A DNA stretch of 64,000 nucleotides from a bacterium (GCA_030524675.1 JAUNGE010000002.1:94671-158670); one strand, 5' to 3'. Positions 45,582 through 55,504 are shown, numbered from the stretch's first letter. Translations and numbers: made by a program. Notes: a model not told the origin generated them from the sequence alone.

Positions 45582-46976
45582 ATGAACGATCATTGTAATG
45601 TATTGTTGCTGGCACTCAGCACATTCCCAGATAAGCTGATGATGTCAGAAAGTAAGTTTGTGTGGGAAAACGGAAAAGAATACACTGGAATTTATCAGCT
45701 GGATCCGGTGCCTAAAATGTTGGCAGATCAGCTTGCCCAAAAACAGGAATTTCTTGATAAAATCATCCTGCTTGCCACGAAGGCCACTTTAGAGGAAGAA
45801 AAAGATGTAACAATTACATATTTAGACGGAAAAGAAGCTATTTACCATGGAGCGGCGCTGGATTATTTTAAATCGCAGATAGAAAGCTATATGAATCCTG
45901 ACAGCAATTCGGAGGAAAAATTTGTTGTTGTCCCAATCGATGAAAAAAATATTGAAAAAGGAATCAGCGACACAATAGAAAAAGTGAGAGAGATAAAAAA
46001 TATAAGGTTATATTTGGATACACATGGAGGCTTCCGTGAGATTTTTCTTGTGGCAGAAGCGGTTATTTCACTTTTGAAAATAGACAGGATTGAAGTGCAG
46101 GGAATTTATGGAATAGAATATGGTCAGCAAAAAAAAAGAATTGTGGATGGAAGAGGCGGATTCCACATTTTTGATTTTGTGTCAGGAATGAACGAATTTA
46201 TCAATTATGGCCGTATTGATTCCCTGGAAGAGTTTTTGAAGAAAAATATGGCTCATGATGTAAAAGAACAAAAGCAGCAGGAAGAACTGATTTCATGTAT
46301 GAAAAAGATATCAGAAGGCATCCAGCTTTGCAGCATTTCTGTTTTTGAAAAAGGTCTGGATGAATTAACAAATTATTATGCAAAGAAAGATATGCAGAAA
46401 GAGTTGGGCAGTCATGGATATCTTTTTATTTTCGAAGAAAATATTAAAAATGACTACGGGTTTTTATTAAGCAGCAAAAGAACAGTGATCGATGAGATCA
46501 GATGGTGCAGAAAAAAGGGATTTTATCAGCAGGTACTTACACTCATTGAAAGCAGAGTACCCCAATATTTAAAAATGGCTGGGATTTGCGAGTACCAGTT
46601 AAAAAAAGGCGAAGATGAAACAAAGGTCTTTAATCGGTGTATACCATGGGTATATTATGATAAGGGGATTTCGAGAAAAGAACGTCAAAATAAAATGGTT
46701 CAAAGATGGTATCCGCGCCAACAGAAAAAAAATGAAAGTGGAAAATATTTAGAGGATATAGCTGCGGATATCTGGATGATGTTTACAATAACAAATGAAA
46801 AAAGAGAATTGTTGGATCAATTCCTTTGGCTCCATCTGGAATTGAAGAATATAAGAAATCAGCTAAATCATGCACTGAATACTTATAACAAGGGCCTTGC
46901 ATATGTAGAGGAAAAAATCACAAAATATCTTGAACTATTGGAGGATTTAACTGATGCAGGTAATCGTACAACATAA
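45582..46976 (+). CDS. CARF-HEPN ribonuclease, TM1812/Csx1-like
   Basis: A 464-residue protein. The N-terminal about 190 residues form a CARF domain; LDTHGGFRE (about 145-153) matches the D-x-T-H-G-F-R ligand motif of TM1812-type proteins. A helical linker leads to a C-terminal HEPN domain whose catalytic RxxxxH is R425-NQLN-H430. In type III immunity such proteins bind cyclic oligoadenylate made by Cas10 and then cut RNA without specificity. The last 23 bases overlap the start of cas6, so the two are coupled. Confidence 0.88.
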   Translation: MNDHCNVLLLALSTFPDKLMMSESKFVWENGKEYTGIYQLDPVPKMLADQLAQKQEFLDKIILLATKATLEEEKDVTITYLDGKEAIYHGAALDYFKSQIESYMNPDSNSEEKFVVVPIDEKNIEKGISDTIEKVREIKNIRLYLDTHGGFREIFLVAEAVISLLKIDRIEVQGIYGIEYGQQKKRIVDGRGGFHIFDFVSGMNEFINYGRIDSLEEFLKKNMAHDVKEQKQQEELISCMKKISEGIQLCSISVFEKGLDELTNYYAKKDMQKELGSHGYLFIFEENIKNDYGFLLSSKRTVIDEIRWCRKKGFYQQVLTLIESRVPQYLKMAGICEYQLKKGEDETKVFNRCIPWVYYDKGISRKERQNKMVQRWYPRQQKKNESGKYLEDIAADIWMMFTITNEKRELLDQFLWLHLELKNIRNQLNHALNTYNKGLAYVEEKITKYLELLEDLTDAGNRTT

Positions 46977-47676
46977 GATATCCGGCACGCTGGAGCTTCC
47001 TATTCATTACCACCACATACTGCAGGCGATTCTGTTTTCTGGAATCCGTTCCAATGAAGAATACAGCACATTTCTCCATGACGAGGGATTTCTTCGGGAA
47101 AATAGAAGGTTCAAAATGTTTACATTCAGTGAACTGAGCGGAAAATATGAAGTTGTGGAAAAAAGAATTTTCTTTCGCGACAGGGTTACGTTTGAAGTGA
47201 GGAGTCCTGACGTCAGATTTATCAGAATCTTACAGGATGGTTTTCAAAAAAATGGAATTGCATATGGAAACCATAAAATAGCAGAAGTCAGAACGATTTT
47301 GAAAGACCAGACGGTTGAGCAGGAAGAGGCGTTCATAAAAATGATTACGCCCGTATGCGTGTACAGTACGGATCCATTTACAAAAAAGACGTTCTTTTAT
47401 CAGCCAAATGATTCTAGTTTTGGAGATCAAGTAGAACAAAATTTTATGAGAAAATATGAGGCATATTATGGCGTGAAGCCGGAATCTGGAATCAGCCTGC
47501 AGCCTGTAGAAGTATCTTATGGGGATAAATGTGTGACAAAGTATAAGAATTTTTATATCAGTGGCTGGAAGGGAATATATCGGCTGTCCGGTGAGAGAAA
47601 ATATTTGGATTTTCTTTATCAGACAGGTCTGGGAAGCAAAAATTCGCAGGGATTTGGCATGTTTCAACTGGTTTAG
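46954..47676 (+). CDS. cas6: CRISPR repeat endoribonuclease Cas6
   Basis: A 240-residue Cas6. N-terminal ferredoxin-like strand with LELPIHYHHILQAILF (His pair possible in catalysis) and the C-terminal Gly-rich loop GLGSKNSQGFGMFQLV typical of Cas6. It cleaves pre-crRNA in the repeats. It should serve both flanking arrays. GGAGG ten bases upstream of the ATG, inside the previous gene. Confidence 0.92.
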   Translation: MQVIVQHKISGTLELPIHYHHILQAILFSGIRSNEEYSTFLHDEGFLRENRRFKMFTFSELSGKYEVVEKRIFFRDRVTFEVRSPDVRFIRILQDGFQKNGIAYGNHKIAEVRTILKDQTVEQEEAFIKMITPVCVYSTDPFTKKTFFYQPNDSSFGDQVEQNFMRKYEAYYGVKPESGISLQPVEVSYGDKCVTKYKNFYISGWKGIYRLSGERKYLDFLYQTGLGSKNSQGFGMFQLV

Positions 47677-47694
47677 GGGGAGGGGAAACGGCAG

Positions 47695-49284
47695 ATGAAA
47701 GAGGAACGATTAAACAAGAGCGTTCTGGCGATGTACGATGTGCGTGGAATTCAAGATTACATCTTTCGAACCAATTATGTGAAAGAAATCATCGGAGCTT
47801 CTGCCATGGTGGAAAATATCATCCTGGATGGCATGAAAGCTATGCTGGCAGAAAAACGGGAATGGAACAAAGACTGTTTTCTGCTGGACTGGGAAGCGGA
47901 ACTGAAATATGAAGAAACCATTTTTGGAAATGCAGAGGTGCAGATGCAGGTCTTGTTTATTGGAGGCGGGAATGCCTATGTGCTGTTCAAAAATGGCAGC
48001 GTTTGCAAAGAAGTGAACCGATACCTTTCAAAATACGTGTTGGAGCAGACCTATTCTCTTCAGTTAGCAGTAGCAGTAGTGGAGTATACAGGAAGTTATC
48101 AGCAGGATTATTTGAATATCAATGAAGAAATGTGGAAGGTGAAAGCGCGGATGCCAAAGAGTATGCCGCTTGGCGCGCAGCCTTTTATGGCGGCAGATAC
48201 AGCTACAGGGTATCCTCTGACGAAATATCATGATGGCAGATATTTGTCCACAGAGTCGTATCGGAAAAGGAAAAAATACGAAGAGATTTTTCATGAGGAT
48301 GCGGAAAAAATCCTAGATAATATGGTAACGGAAAAAGGCGACAGCAGTATGCTTGCGGTTGTGCATATAGATGGAAACAATATGGGGAAACGCATCAAGG
48401 AAATCATGGAGGGCAAGGATGATTACTTGGAAGCTGTCAGGGCGATGCGAACCATTTCCGTGAATATCCGAGAGGGATTCCAGGCGGCCTTTTGGAAAAT
48501 GGCGGAGTATATTGACCAGAAATTATCGGATCGGATCAGGGCTGACAGGAAGGGAAAACTGTACAGAAAATTGATTTTGGCGGGCGATGATGTGACTTTT
48601 ATCTGCAATGCACTGGCCGCTATGGATGCGGTGTCTGTATTTCTCAAAAGTGTAGGAAAGAGGAGAATGTATGAAGAAGCTGGCCTGACAGAGGAGGAGA
48701 ATCAGAAAAAGTACGGTTTTTCCGCATGTGCAGGCATTGCTTTTTTCAACAGTCATTTTCCGTTTTGCGACGCCTATGAAGTGGCGGAAGCCTGCTGCAG
48801 CAATGCAAAGAAACGGGCGAAACTGGACAGCAGCAGAGACGCAGCCGGAAATACAGGAAGTTTTCTTGATTATCAGCTGTGTACGCATATCAGCGCCGCA
48901 GATTTGGGGGCATACAGGGACAAGCATTATGTTTCAGCGGAAGATGGGACATCCATTCTCATGCGTCCATATTATGTAAAGAATCCTGTGCTGGATGGAT
49001 TTTCTGATATGAATCGGGTGAATGAAACATATGATTTGGAAATTCTGCGCCGGACAGTGGAGAGTTTTCAGAAAAATATGCCGAGAAGCCATGCAAAAAA
49101 AATGAGAGATCATTGTGTGATAGGAAAGCAGGCAGTCGAAGAGTATCTTACGTTTGTAAAATCAAGAAAAATGCCTGTGCCGGAGGCAAATCAAGCGTAC
49201 TGGTATGACGCACTGGAAATGATGGATTTTTTCTTAAAGGATGAGGAGGTACAGGATGAAACTGAAGATAACGCTGCTGAGTGA
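47695..49284 (+). CDS. cas10: Cas10 large subunit lacking an HD domain
   Basis: A 529-residue Cas10. It starts directly with a palm-like domain (MYDVRGIQDYIFRTNYVKEIIGAS, key GIQDYIF), with no N-terminal HD nuclease, which accounts for its small size. The second palm has VHIDGNNMGKRI (about 224-234) and the cyclase motif A296-G-D-D299 in place of the usual GGDD; both Asp are kept, so synthesis of cyclic oligoadenylate is expected. The C terminus is helical. With no HD domain, target-activated DNA cleavage by Cas10 is unlikely. Forms the head of the type III complex encoded by the next four genes. Confidence 0.92.
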   Translation: MKEERLNKSVLAMYDVRGIQDYIFRTNYVKEIIGASAMVENIILDGMKAMLAEKREWNKDCFLLDWEAELKYEETIFGNAEVQMQVLFIGGGNAYVLFKNGSVCKEVNRYLSKYVLEQTYSLQLAVAVVEYTGSYQQDYLNINEEMWKVKARMPKSMPLGAQPFMAADTATGYPLTKYHDGRYLSTESYRKRKKYEEIFHEDAEKILDNMVTEKGDSSMLAVVHIDGNNMGKRIKEIMEGKDDYLEAVRAMRTISVNIREGFQAAFWKMAEYIDQKLSDRIRADRKGKLYRKLILAGDDVTFICNALAAMDAVSVFLKSVGKRRMYEEAGLTEEENQKKYGFSACAGIAFFNSHFPFCDAYEVAEACCSNAKKRAKLDSSRDAAGNTGSFLDYQLCTHISAADLGAYRDKHYVSAEDGTSILMRPYYVKNPVLDGFSDMNRVNETYDLEILRRTVESFQKNMPRSHAKKMRDHCVIGKQAVEEYLTFVKSRKMPVPEANQAYWYDALEMMDFFLKDEEVQDETEDNAAE

Positions 49285-51367
49285 TTTTTGTACCGGTTCC
49301 GGAGATGGTTTTAATTCGACAATCGATACGGATGCTGTGTTTGACGAGTATGGGTTTCCGTACATACCGGCAAAACGGCTGAAAGGCTGCATACGGGAAT
49401 CCTGTCTTGAGTTGGAGGAATTTGGCGTGATTCCCATGGGCAGTGTGACAGGAATTTTTGGACGGGAAGGAGACATGCCCTCCCTATTTTTTCTCTCCGA
49501 TGCATATCCAGAGCAGTACGAAGATATGCTTTTCGATCTTGTGAGAGAGAAAGATAAGATTTTGACGAACTATCAAAATGTGGCAGGACTTTATTCTTAT
49601 ACCAGGACACAGACTGCTCTGAATCCCGATACAGGAACCGCAGAAAAGAATTCTCTGCGGACAATTCGCGTGGTGAAAAGAGGGATGGTTTTTGAGGCGG
49701 ACCTTATTTTTTCGCCCAAAATGATCGAGCAAGAAAAAGAATATCTGAAACTTGGGGCAGAGTTGGTGACGCATATGGGAATCCACCGAACGAGAGGACT
49801 CGGGACAGTGAAAATCACCTTGCAGGAAACAAAAGAGAAAGAATATGAGGAAATTCGAGGAACCCAGGAACCTCAGGAAACCGTTCGCTGGAAATTTGGG
49901 GAAAGAAACAAAATTTTCTATTCCATTCTTTTAAAATCTTCTATGCTGAATAAAAGTCCAGAGGGGAGCCAGACAAAAACACAGCCGTATATAGAAGGCG
50001 GGAAAGTATTGGGGCTTTTGGCAGGAACTCTTGGAAAAGAAAAATTTCAGGAACTGATGCAGGAAGAATTGATTGTCTCCAATGCCTACATTATGTGCAG
50101 TGAAAAACGCTGCAGTCCGCTTCCGGTTTCTCTGCAAAAACGCAAAGACCAGGGGTTTGATGAAGAAGGAAAAATGGAAGTTGTTGATATGCTTTATGCG
50201 GGTGAGATTCATGAACAGATGACGCCGGTCGGGGGAAAATTTGCAGATTCTGACGGGCATGTTGTAAATGTGGATACAGAAATTCAGTATCATCACCGCA
50301 GACCAGAGGATAAATCAATCGGTCACGCCAATGGTCTAGATCAGTCTGCTTTTTACCAGATGGAGAGCGTTCATAAGGGCCAGAAGTTCGCAGGCATGAT
50401 ACTGGCGACGAAAAAGCAGGCAGAAATGGTCTGCCGCGCAGTTTCATCCATACAAAAGACAAGGATGGGATATGCAAAAAACGCACAGTATGGGGCTGTG
50501 GAAGTCTCCATTGACAAAGCAGAAGTGATAGAGAATGAGAAAACAGCAGAATTGGTTCATGATTTTCAGATTAAGCTGAATGCACCAGTGATTTTGTACA
50601 ACCAAAATGGAATGTATTCTGCAGATGCGCAGGTTTTTTGCGAATATTTGAGAGAAGCGATGGAAATAGAAGATTTGGTTTTGGATCAGATGTTCCTTTC
50701 TTATGAAACCATAGGCGGTTTCAATGTGACATGGAAGCGCAGAAAACCAATGATCACTGCGATTGGTAAGGGAAGCGTCTGCACGTTCCACACAGAGGCA
50801 GGCGCAACTGTGAGACATGGGGAGATTTTGTTTATAGGGGAACGAATTAGTGAAGGATATGGAGAAATTCTGGTTTCTACAGAAAAGAACCCCAAGGTTG
50901 TTTTATACAAAGAATGCGAACATGCGGCAGCAGAACAGCAGGAAGAGAACAGAACAAATCTGATATCCTTGCTGGCGAAAGAACAGTGCCGGCGTGAAAT
51001 TCAGGCAGAAGCGATAAAAGATGCGATGGAAGCTTATCAGGAATGTTTCAGAGAGAAAGAAGCAGACGCTGTGGTTTCAAGGCTGCTTCAGATCTGCAGA
51101 GAACAGAACAATGCAGATGATATGGTAATGCAGGCGGAGGGAACGGAGTCGGACAAGAAAAGAGAGCTGACACAGCCGCTGATAAAACGGATAAAGGCAG
51201 CATTGGAAAAAGAATATCCGTCAAAGCACCGTATCGGACCATCGGAACAGTTCAGAGAAGAGGAAATCTATTCTTTATATAGCAGGATATTTCTGGAGCA
51301 GTTAAAATATCTTTTGAGACCGGACAGAGAAGAGAGGAAAAGATGCGCAGAACGGAGGAAAACGTGA
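49256..51367 (+). CDS. Fused type III-D effector subunit (Cas7-Cas5-Cas11-like)
   Basis: A 703-residue protein from ATG 49256 (GAGGAGGT eight bases upstream), overlapping cas10 by 29 bases. Residues about 1-190 are a Cas7/Csm3-like RAMP: LLSDFCTGSGDG, the loop STIDTDAVFDE with Asp24 and Asp26 where Cas7 catalytic Asp lies, PYIPAKRLKGCIRESCL, and GIHRTRGLGTVKI. Residues about 214-545 form a second RAMP, Cas5/Csx10-like, with HHRRPEDKSIGHANG and GERISEGYGEILVS. The last about 150 residues are helical, as in Cas11. This order matches the Cas7-5-11 fusion of the III-D variant known from Synechocystis. Boundaries are approximate. Confidence 0.82.
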   Translation: MKLKITLLSDFCTGSGDGFNSTIDTDAVFDEYGFPYIPAKRLKGCIRESCLELEEFGVIPMGSVTGIFGREGDMPSLFFLSDAYPEQYEDMLFDLVREKDKILTNYQNVAGLYSYTRTQTALNPDTGTAEKNSLRTIRVVKRGMVFEADLIFSPKMIEQEKEYLKLGAELVTHMGIHRTRGLGTVKITLQETKEKEYEEIRGTQEPQETVRWKFGERNKIFYSILLKSSMLNKSPEGSQTKTQPYIEGGKVLGLLAGTLGKEKFQELMQEELIVSNAYIMCSEKRCSPLPVSLQKRKDQGFDEEGKMEVVDMLYAGEIHEQMTPVGGKFADSDGHVVNVDTEIQYHHRRPEDKSIGHANGLDQSAFYQMESVHKGQKFAGMILATKKQAEMVCRAVSSIQKTRMGYAKNAQYGAVEVSIDKAEVIENEKTAELVHDFQIKLNAPVILYNQNGMYSADAQVFCEYLREAMEIEDLVLDQMFLSYETIGGFNVTWKRRKPMITAIGKGSVCTFHTEAGATVRHGEILFIGERISEGYGEILVSTEKNPKVVLYKECEHAAAEQQEENRTNLISLLAKEQCRREIQAEAIKDAMEAYQECFREKEADAVVSRLLQICREQNNADDMVMQAEGTESDKKRELTQPLIKRIKAALEKEYPSKHRIGPSEQFREEEIYSLYSRIFLEQLKYLLRPDREERKRCAERRKT

Positions 51368-52635
51368 ATAGAGTGATAAAAAAAGTATTGTATTATGTGC
51401 AGATTCAGTTTGCTTCTCCGATCAGTGTGACGAGCGGCGACGGACAGATGACGGACAACGATGTGCTGAGAGACTATGAGGGCATTCCGTTTGTTGCAGG
51501 AACCTCTCTTGCCGGAGCGTTTCGTGATTATCTACAGATTCTTCCAAGAAAAGATTCTATGTTTGGATATGCAGACGGCGGTCAAGGAAAGATCAGCCGG
51601 ATTTATATCTCAGATCTGCGCTTTTGCGGCGAGGTAAAAATTGTATCAAGAGACGGAGTGGCGTTGTCAGATAAGAAAAGCGCGATTACAGGCGCAAAGT
51701 ACGATATGGAAACGATTGACAGCGGAGCGAGCGGATATTTTATCTTGGAACTGGTCATTCGGGAACAGGATGAGGAAGAAGACATCCGAAATCAGGTGCA
51801 TCAGATTCTGCATGGAATCGAGAGTGGAGACATTCGTCTCGGCTGCAAAAAAACACGCGGCTATGGGGAGATGAGACTGAAATCTGTCGGTGTGAAGGAA
51901 TTTACAGCAGAAAATATGAGAGAATATGCAGATGCCTATATATGTGATTTGGATAAATTGCCTGACGAGAAAGAAAAATATTTAAAAGAAGAATATTTGA
52001 AAGAAGTTGTGAGTAGAAAGCAAACTGTGGATATAGAAGTACCGCTGAGAATCAGGGGTGGAATCAGCATCCGGCAGTATGCGGTGAAAAAAGGAGAGCC
52101 GGATTTCGTACATATTACAGCAAACGAAAAACCAGTCATTCCGGGAACAAGCTTTGCCGGAGCGCTGAGAAGCCGTGTAAAAGAAATGCTGCGTTTGCTG
52201 AAACCCGAAATGGATGTTCAGAAGGTGGAAGAAGCGGTGGAAGGGCTGTTTGGATATGTGCATGACGAAAAGGCACATCGCTCAAATATTATAATCAGCG
52301 AGAGCGTAATAGAACATGCCCACAGACTGACAACGGCACGGACGGCAGTCAGCCGCTTTGAAAATGCAGTGAAAAAAGGAAGTTTGTATACAGAAAGAAC
52401 ATATGTGGATGGGACTCTGACTTTAAGAATGAAAGTATTGGAAACAACGGAAAAATGGATGATTGGACTGCTTCTGCTGGCATTAGAGGATCTGCAGCAT
52501 GGATATCTTCCGATAGGAGGAGAGACTTCTATTGGAAGAGGGATTTTTGAAGCAGATGGACCGATACGCATAGATGGAGAACCGGCAGAGGAAGACGTAT
52601 ATTTCGTCGGAGATTCTGTGATGCAGGAGGGATGA
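51364..52635 (+). CDS. Double Cas7 subunit (Cas7-2x, Csm3-like pair)
   Basis: A 423-residue fusion of two RAMP domains. GTG 51364 is preferred: it overlaps the previous stop as GTGA and has CGGAGG upstream; ATG 51343 is the alternative. Domain 1 (about 1-195) has SGDGQMTDNDVLRD (Asp31, Asp33, Asp37) before IPFVAGTSLAGAFRDYL, and ends GCKKTRGYGEM. Domain 2 (about 220-415) has LRIRGGISIRQYAVKKGE, where no Asp stands at the matching site, then KPVIPGTSFAGALRSRV and GGETSIGRG. It forms two backbone units over the crRNA. Domain 1 is likely able to cut target RNA; domain 2 may not be. Confidence 0.88.
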   Translation: MNRVIKKVLYYVQIQFASPISVTSGDGQMTDNDVLRDYEGIPFVAGTSLAGAFRDYLQILPRKDSMFGYADGGQGKISRIYISDLRFCGEVKIVSRDGVALSDKKSAITGAKYDMETIDSGASGYFILELVIREQDEEEDIRNQVHQILHGIESGDIRLGCKKTRGYGEMRLKSVGVKEFTAENMREYADAYICDLDKLPDEKEKYLKEEYLKEVVSRKQTVDIEVPLRIRGGISIRQYAVKKGEPDFVHITANEKPVIPGTSFAGALRSRVKEMLRLLKPEMDVQKVEEAVEGLFGYVHDEKAHRSNIIISESVIEHAHRLTTARTAVSRFENAVKKGSLYTERTYVDGTLTLRMKVLETTEKWMIGLLLLALEDLQHGYLPIGGETSIGRGIFEADGPIRIDGEPAEEDVYFVGDSVMQEG

Positions 52636-52637
52636 AT

Positions 52638-53057
52638 ATGCACGATTATATGAAAATACCAGATCAGGGAACCGTTTTCGCTGTCTATCGCGACCGAATC
52701 GTTTATGGAAAATATCAGAAATCGAATGCAGATAGCGTTATCCTGCAGGATGGGACGCTGATAAATCTCACCGTGATTGCTCAGAATACAGATTTACTGG
52801 AGTTGCATCTGTTTGACCAAAGCAGAGAATATCGCTGTGTGCGAACAAGACAGAGAGGGATGCTGGAAAGTCTGATAGAGGATAAAAGCGTTTCGGCGGA
52901 GTATGAAGATTCCTACATGGAAGAAATCTATGTGCTGGAAAAGGGGGTAGACCAGCAGGAACAGTTCAGACGCAAAGTCGGCGTAGTCAATTACATTCAT
53001 TACAATGCAGATGATCTGGCAGTTATCGACCAGTATCGGCTGAAGGAGGTGGAGTAA
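52638..53057 (+). CDS. Csx19-like small type III-D protein
   Basis: A 139-residue acidic protein from ATG 52638 (AGGAGGG six bases upstream; ATG 52632 is too close). It begins MHDYMKIPDQGTVFAVYRDRIVYGKYQ and is rich in strands. Size and place (between Cas7-2x and the insertion-type Cas7) match Csx19 in III-D operons; direct sequence proof is weak. Stop lies two bases before the next start. Confidence 0.65.
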   Translation: MHDYMKIPDQGTVFAVYRDRIVYGKYQKSNADSVILQDGTLINLTVIAQNTDLLELHLFDQSREYRCVRTRQRGMLESLIEDKSVSAEYEDSYMEEIYVLEKGVDQQEQFRRKVGVVNYIHYNADDLAVIDQYRLKEVE

Positions 53058-53059
53058 CT

Positions 53060-55288
53060 GTGGCAGACATGAATGTGAAACAAGAATTTCTGAATGTATA
53101 TAATTTCGTACCGTTGCCAAAAAGGAAAGCGGAAAAATATGAAGACCAGGATGAGTATACAGGGGAACATATAGGGAAACATACAGGGGTGATAACGTAT
53201 TCGATTACGACGAAAACACCTCTTTTTATTCCAAACACCAGCAGCGAACAGGCATTTCGAATGCAAAAAGAGGTTCCGGTGGAGCATAAGTCTTATGATT
53301 TTTATTCTTATCGTGAGATGGAGTCCTATAAAATATATGATGAAATACCGGAGAAACCAGTGCTTCCCGGAAGTGAACTGCGCGGAATGATACGTGGAAT
53401 TTATGAGACATTGACGGATTCCTGCATGGGAATACTGAACGAGGAGGAGGTTCCGTCGATTCGTACCGATGAAACATTCAAGGCAGGCTTGCTTCACAGG
53501 TGTGAAGAAGAGCAATTAGAGCTGGTAAGGGCGAATAAGTATCGTTACTGCATGAATCATGATAAATCCCGCCATACGTATGAAGAAACGAACTATCAGG
53601 AAGGACAGAAACTGTATTACCAGAAAGTTCCTTTTGGAAAAAATATTATAGCAGACTGCAGAGTGAAGCCAGGAGGAAAGTTTGTCTGCGAGGGATATCT
53701 GCTTAAAGGGATGGGAGACAGAAGCCTCGGGAAAAAATACAGTGCAGGTATTTTTCGACCCAAATATGAACAGGGTGAATTTGGAAGGCAGCTTCAGGTT
53801 GAGAGACAACTCACGGACACAGATGTAGAAAGGCTGAAAGAGGTTCTGAAGTCTTACAGGGAACAGCCCAAGGTGGAGGAAAATTGTTATCAGGAGTATA
53901 AAGAAAAGCTGGAAGAATTCTTGAGTGGAAAAGGAGAAGAATTTTTTCCTGTCTATTATTCTGTGGTGGGTGACAATCTGCTTTATCTTGCGCCTGCATG
54001 TATTACAAGAGAGCTGTCATACCATACAGTCGGTGAGCTGGCAGGAGATTTTGCGCCATGTAAAAATGCAGAGACGATGTGTCCGGCCTGTGATCTTTTC
54101 GGGAGAGTCGGGAAATCCAATGAAGATTCTCACGCTTCGAAGCTGCGTTTTGCAGATGCATATCCAAAACAGGATATGGAACCGGCAGAATATTATGAAA
54201 GATTGCAGCCGATCACACTGGAGAGTCTGTCGGGACCCAAAATTGGAAATGTGGAATTCTATTTATATCGCCCTGAGAAAGATATTGGCGGAATAAAAAA
54301 ACAGGCGTCTTTCTGGACATATGACTATTATGTTCTGGATGGAAAGCTGTATGTGGAACAGGGCAGACTGAGGGGCAGAAAATATTATTGGCATCAGCCT
54401 GGCGTAAAGCTCCCAACAGACATAGAAAAAACAAAATTAAATAAAACAGTTCGTCCGGTGAGAGAGAAAGTTACGTTTATAGGCAAAGTATATTTCGACA
54501 AAATATCGCAAACACAGCTGAACCAGATGATTTGGATTCTGAACTGCGGCGCAGACAACAGCGATCTCGCATACAAGCTTGGAGCGGGAAAGCCTCTTGG
54601 ACTAGGAAGCGTGGAATGTAAGGTTATGGAAGTGACGGAGAGAACAGTTGGCATGGATAATGGGAGAATATTTTATAATGAGAAGCATTATAAGCCAGAT
54701 ATTCCTGAGTATGACAAACTGTGTTTCAGCCAGTGCTGTAAGAACGAATTTTTTCTTATGAACTCTTTCCGTGCAGCAGAGAAAGTACTTCAGATATCGT
54801 ATCCGGTGACGGAGGAACAATTTGGGAAACCTGTGCAGGAAGGATTCAAGTGGTTTTTACAAAATCGTGAGGTATATGGAAACAATGCGAATGGCGAAGA
54901 GAAAAAATCTGCAAATAAAAAGGTAAACAGCAGAAAAAAGATGATCATTCATGAAAGCCTTCCGCTTGCGTCTCGTGTGGAATGCTTGCCGTGCGGAGTC
55001 AGAGAAGAAATTTCTGCGCCCGTGGAAAATAAAGAAGTATTGACCGCAAAGGTGACAGGGCATAAACAAGGAAAGGATGGAGGCATTGCTTTCCTGGAAC
55101 TGCAAGTTGCCGGTATTGGGAAACGTACAATTCAGTGTTATAAAATAAAAAAGAAGGAAAAGGTTTCGGATGACGGTTGGGAAATGAGCTTTCCGATAGG
55201 AACTCAAATTCAAATCATAAAATCTGGTCAGGTTCAGGGGAAGAATGGAAAACTGTACGATGACTTTCAATATGTGGGAAGAATTTGA
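53060..55288 (+). CDS. Cas7 with large insertion (TIGR03986-like type III-D RAMP)
   Basis: A 742-residue RAMP-superfamily protein. GTG 53060 follows AGGAGGT by nine bases. N-terminal VITYSITTKTPLFIPNT and PVLPGSELRGMIRGIYE (about 95-111) are Cas7 core motifs; an insertion of over 200 residues follows. A CPACDLFGRVG motif lies near 341 with RLRFADAYP-type text after it, and LAYKLGAGKPLGLGSVE near 510 is the Gly-rich loop. The C-terminal about 75 residues (TAKVTGHKQGKDGG onward) may form an OB-like domain. In the III-D variant this subunit caps the filament. Last gene of the cas operon. Confidence 0.85.
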   Translation: MADMNVKQEFLNVYNFVPLPKRKAEKYEDQDEYTGEHIGKHTGVITYSITTKTPLFIPNTSSEQAFRMQKEVPVEHKSYDFYSYREMESYKIYDEIPEKPVLPGSELRGMIRGIYETLTDSCMGILNEEEVPSIRTDETFKAGLLHRCEEEQLELVRANKYRYCMNHDKSRHTYEETNYQEGQKLYYQKVPFGKNIIADCRVKPGGKFVCEGYLLKGMGDRSLGKKYSAGIFRPKYEQGEFGRQLQVERQLTDTDVERLKEVLKSYREQPKVEENCYQEYKEKLEEFLSGKGEEFFPVYYSVVGDNLLYLAPACITRELSYHTVGELAGDFAPCKNAETMCPACDLFGRVGKSNEDSHASKLRFADAYPKQDMEPAEYYERLQPITLESLSGPKIGNVEFYLYRPEKDIGGIKKQASFWTYDYYVLDGKLYVEQGRLRGRKYYWHQPGVKLPTDIEKTKLNKTVRPVREKVTFIGKVYFDKISQTQLNQMIWILNCGADNSDLAYKLGAGKPLGLGSVECKVMEVTERTVGMDNGRIFYNEKHYKPDIPEYDKLCFSQCCKNEFFLMNSFRAAEKVLQISYPVTEEQFGKPVQEGFKWFLQNREVYGNNANGEEKKSANKKVNSRKKMIIHESLPLASRVECLPCGVREEISAPVENKEVLTAKVTGHKQGKDGGIAFLELQVAGIGKRTIQCYKIKKKEKVSDDGWEMSFPIGTQIQIIKSGQVQGKNGKLYDDFQYVGRI

Positions 55289-55337
55289 ATGGGTTCGTGA
55301 TGTTTCACATATAAAGAAGGAAAAAGTCAGTCAATGA

Positions 55338-55436
55338 AAAAAGTCGGTCGAGGAATGGGAGAAAAAATCTGGATTGAAAAATGTAGGAAATATGAAGGTT
55401 TCAGGTGATAACCAGAAAATCCTCGACCGACTTTTT
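55338..55436 (+). repeat. Leader inverted repeat element before array 2
   Basis: AAAAAGTCGGTCGAGGA and TCCTCGACCGACTTTTT form a perfect 17-bp inverted repeat enclosing about 65 bases. The same arrangement, with one mismatch, lies at about 44703-44799 before array 1, and the left arm with its flank recurs at about 63838. Confidence 0.8.
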
Positions 55437-55448
55437 AGGAGAAAAACG

Positions 55449-55477
55449 TTGAATTTGGGAAGGTTTTGGGATAGAAT
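55449..55477 (+). promoter_or_regulatory. CRISPR leader promoter, array 2
   Basis: TTGAAT, 17 bases, TAGAAT; first repeat begins 28 bases later, as in array 1. Confidence 0.7.
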
Positions 55478-55504
55478 AAGAACAGAAATGCAGTATATAC
55501 TGTT

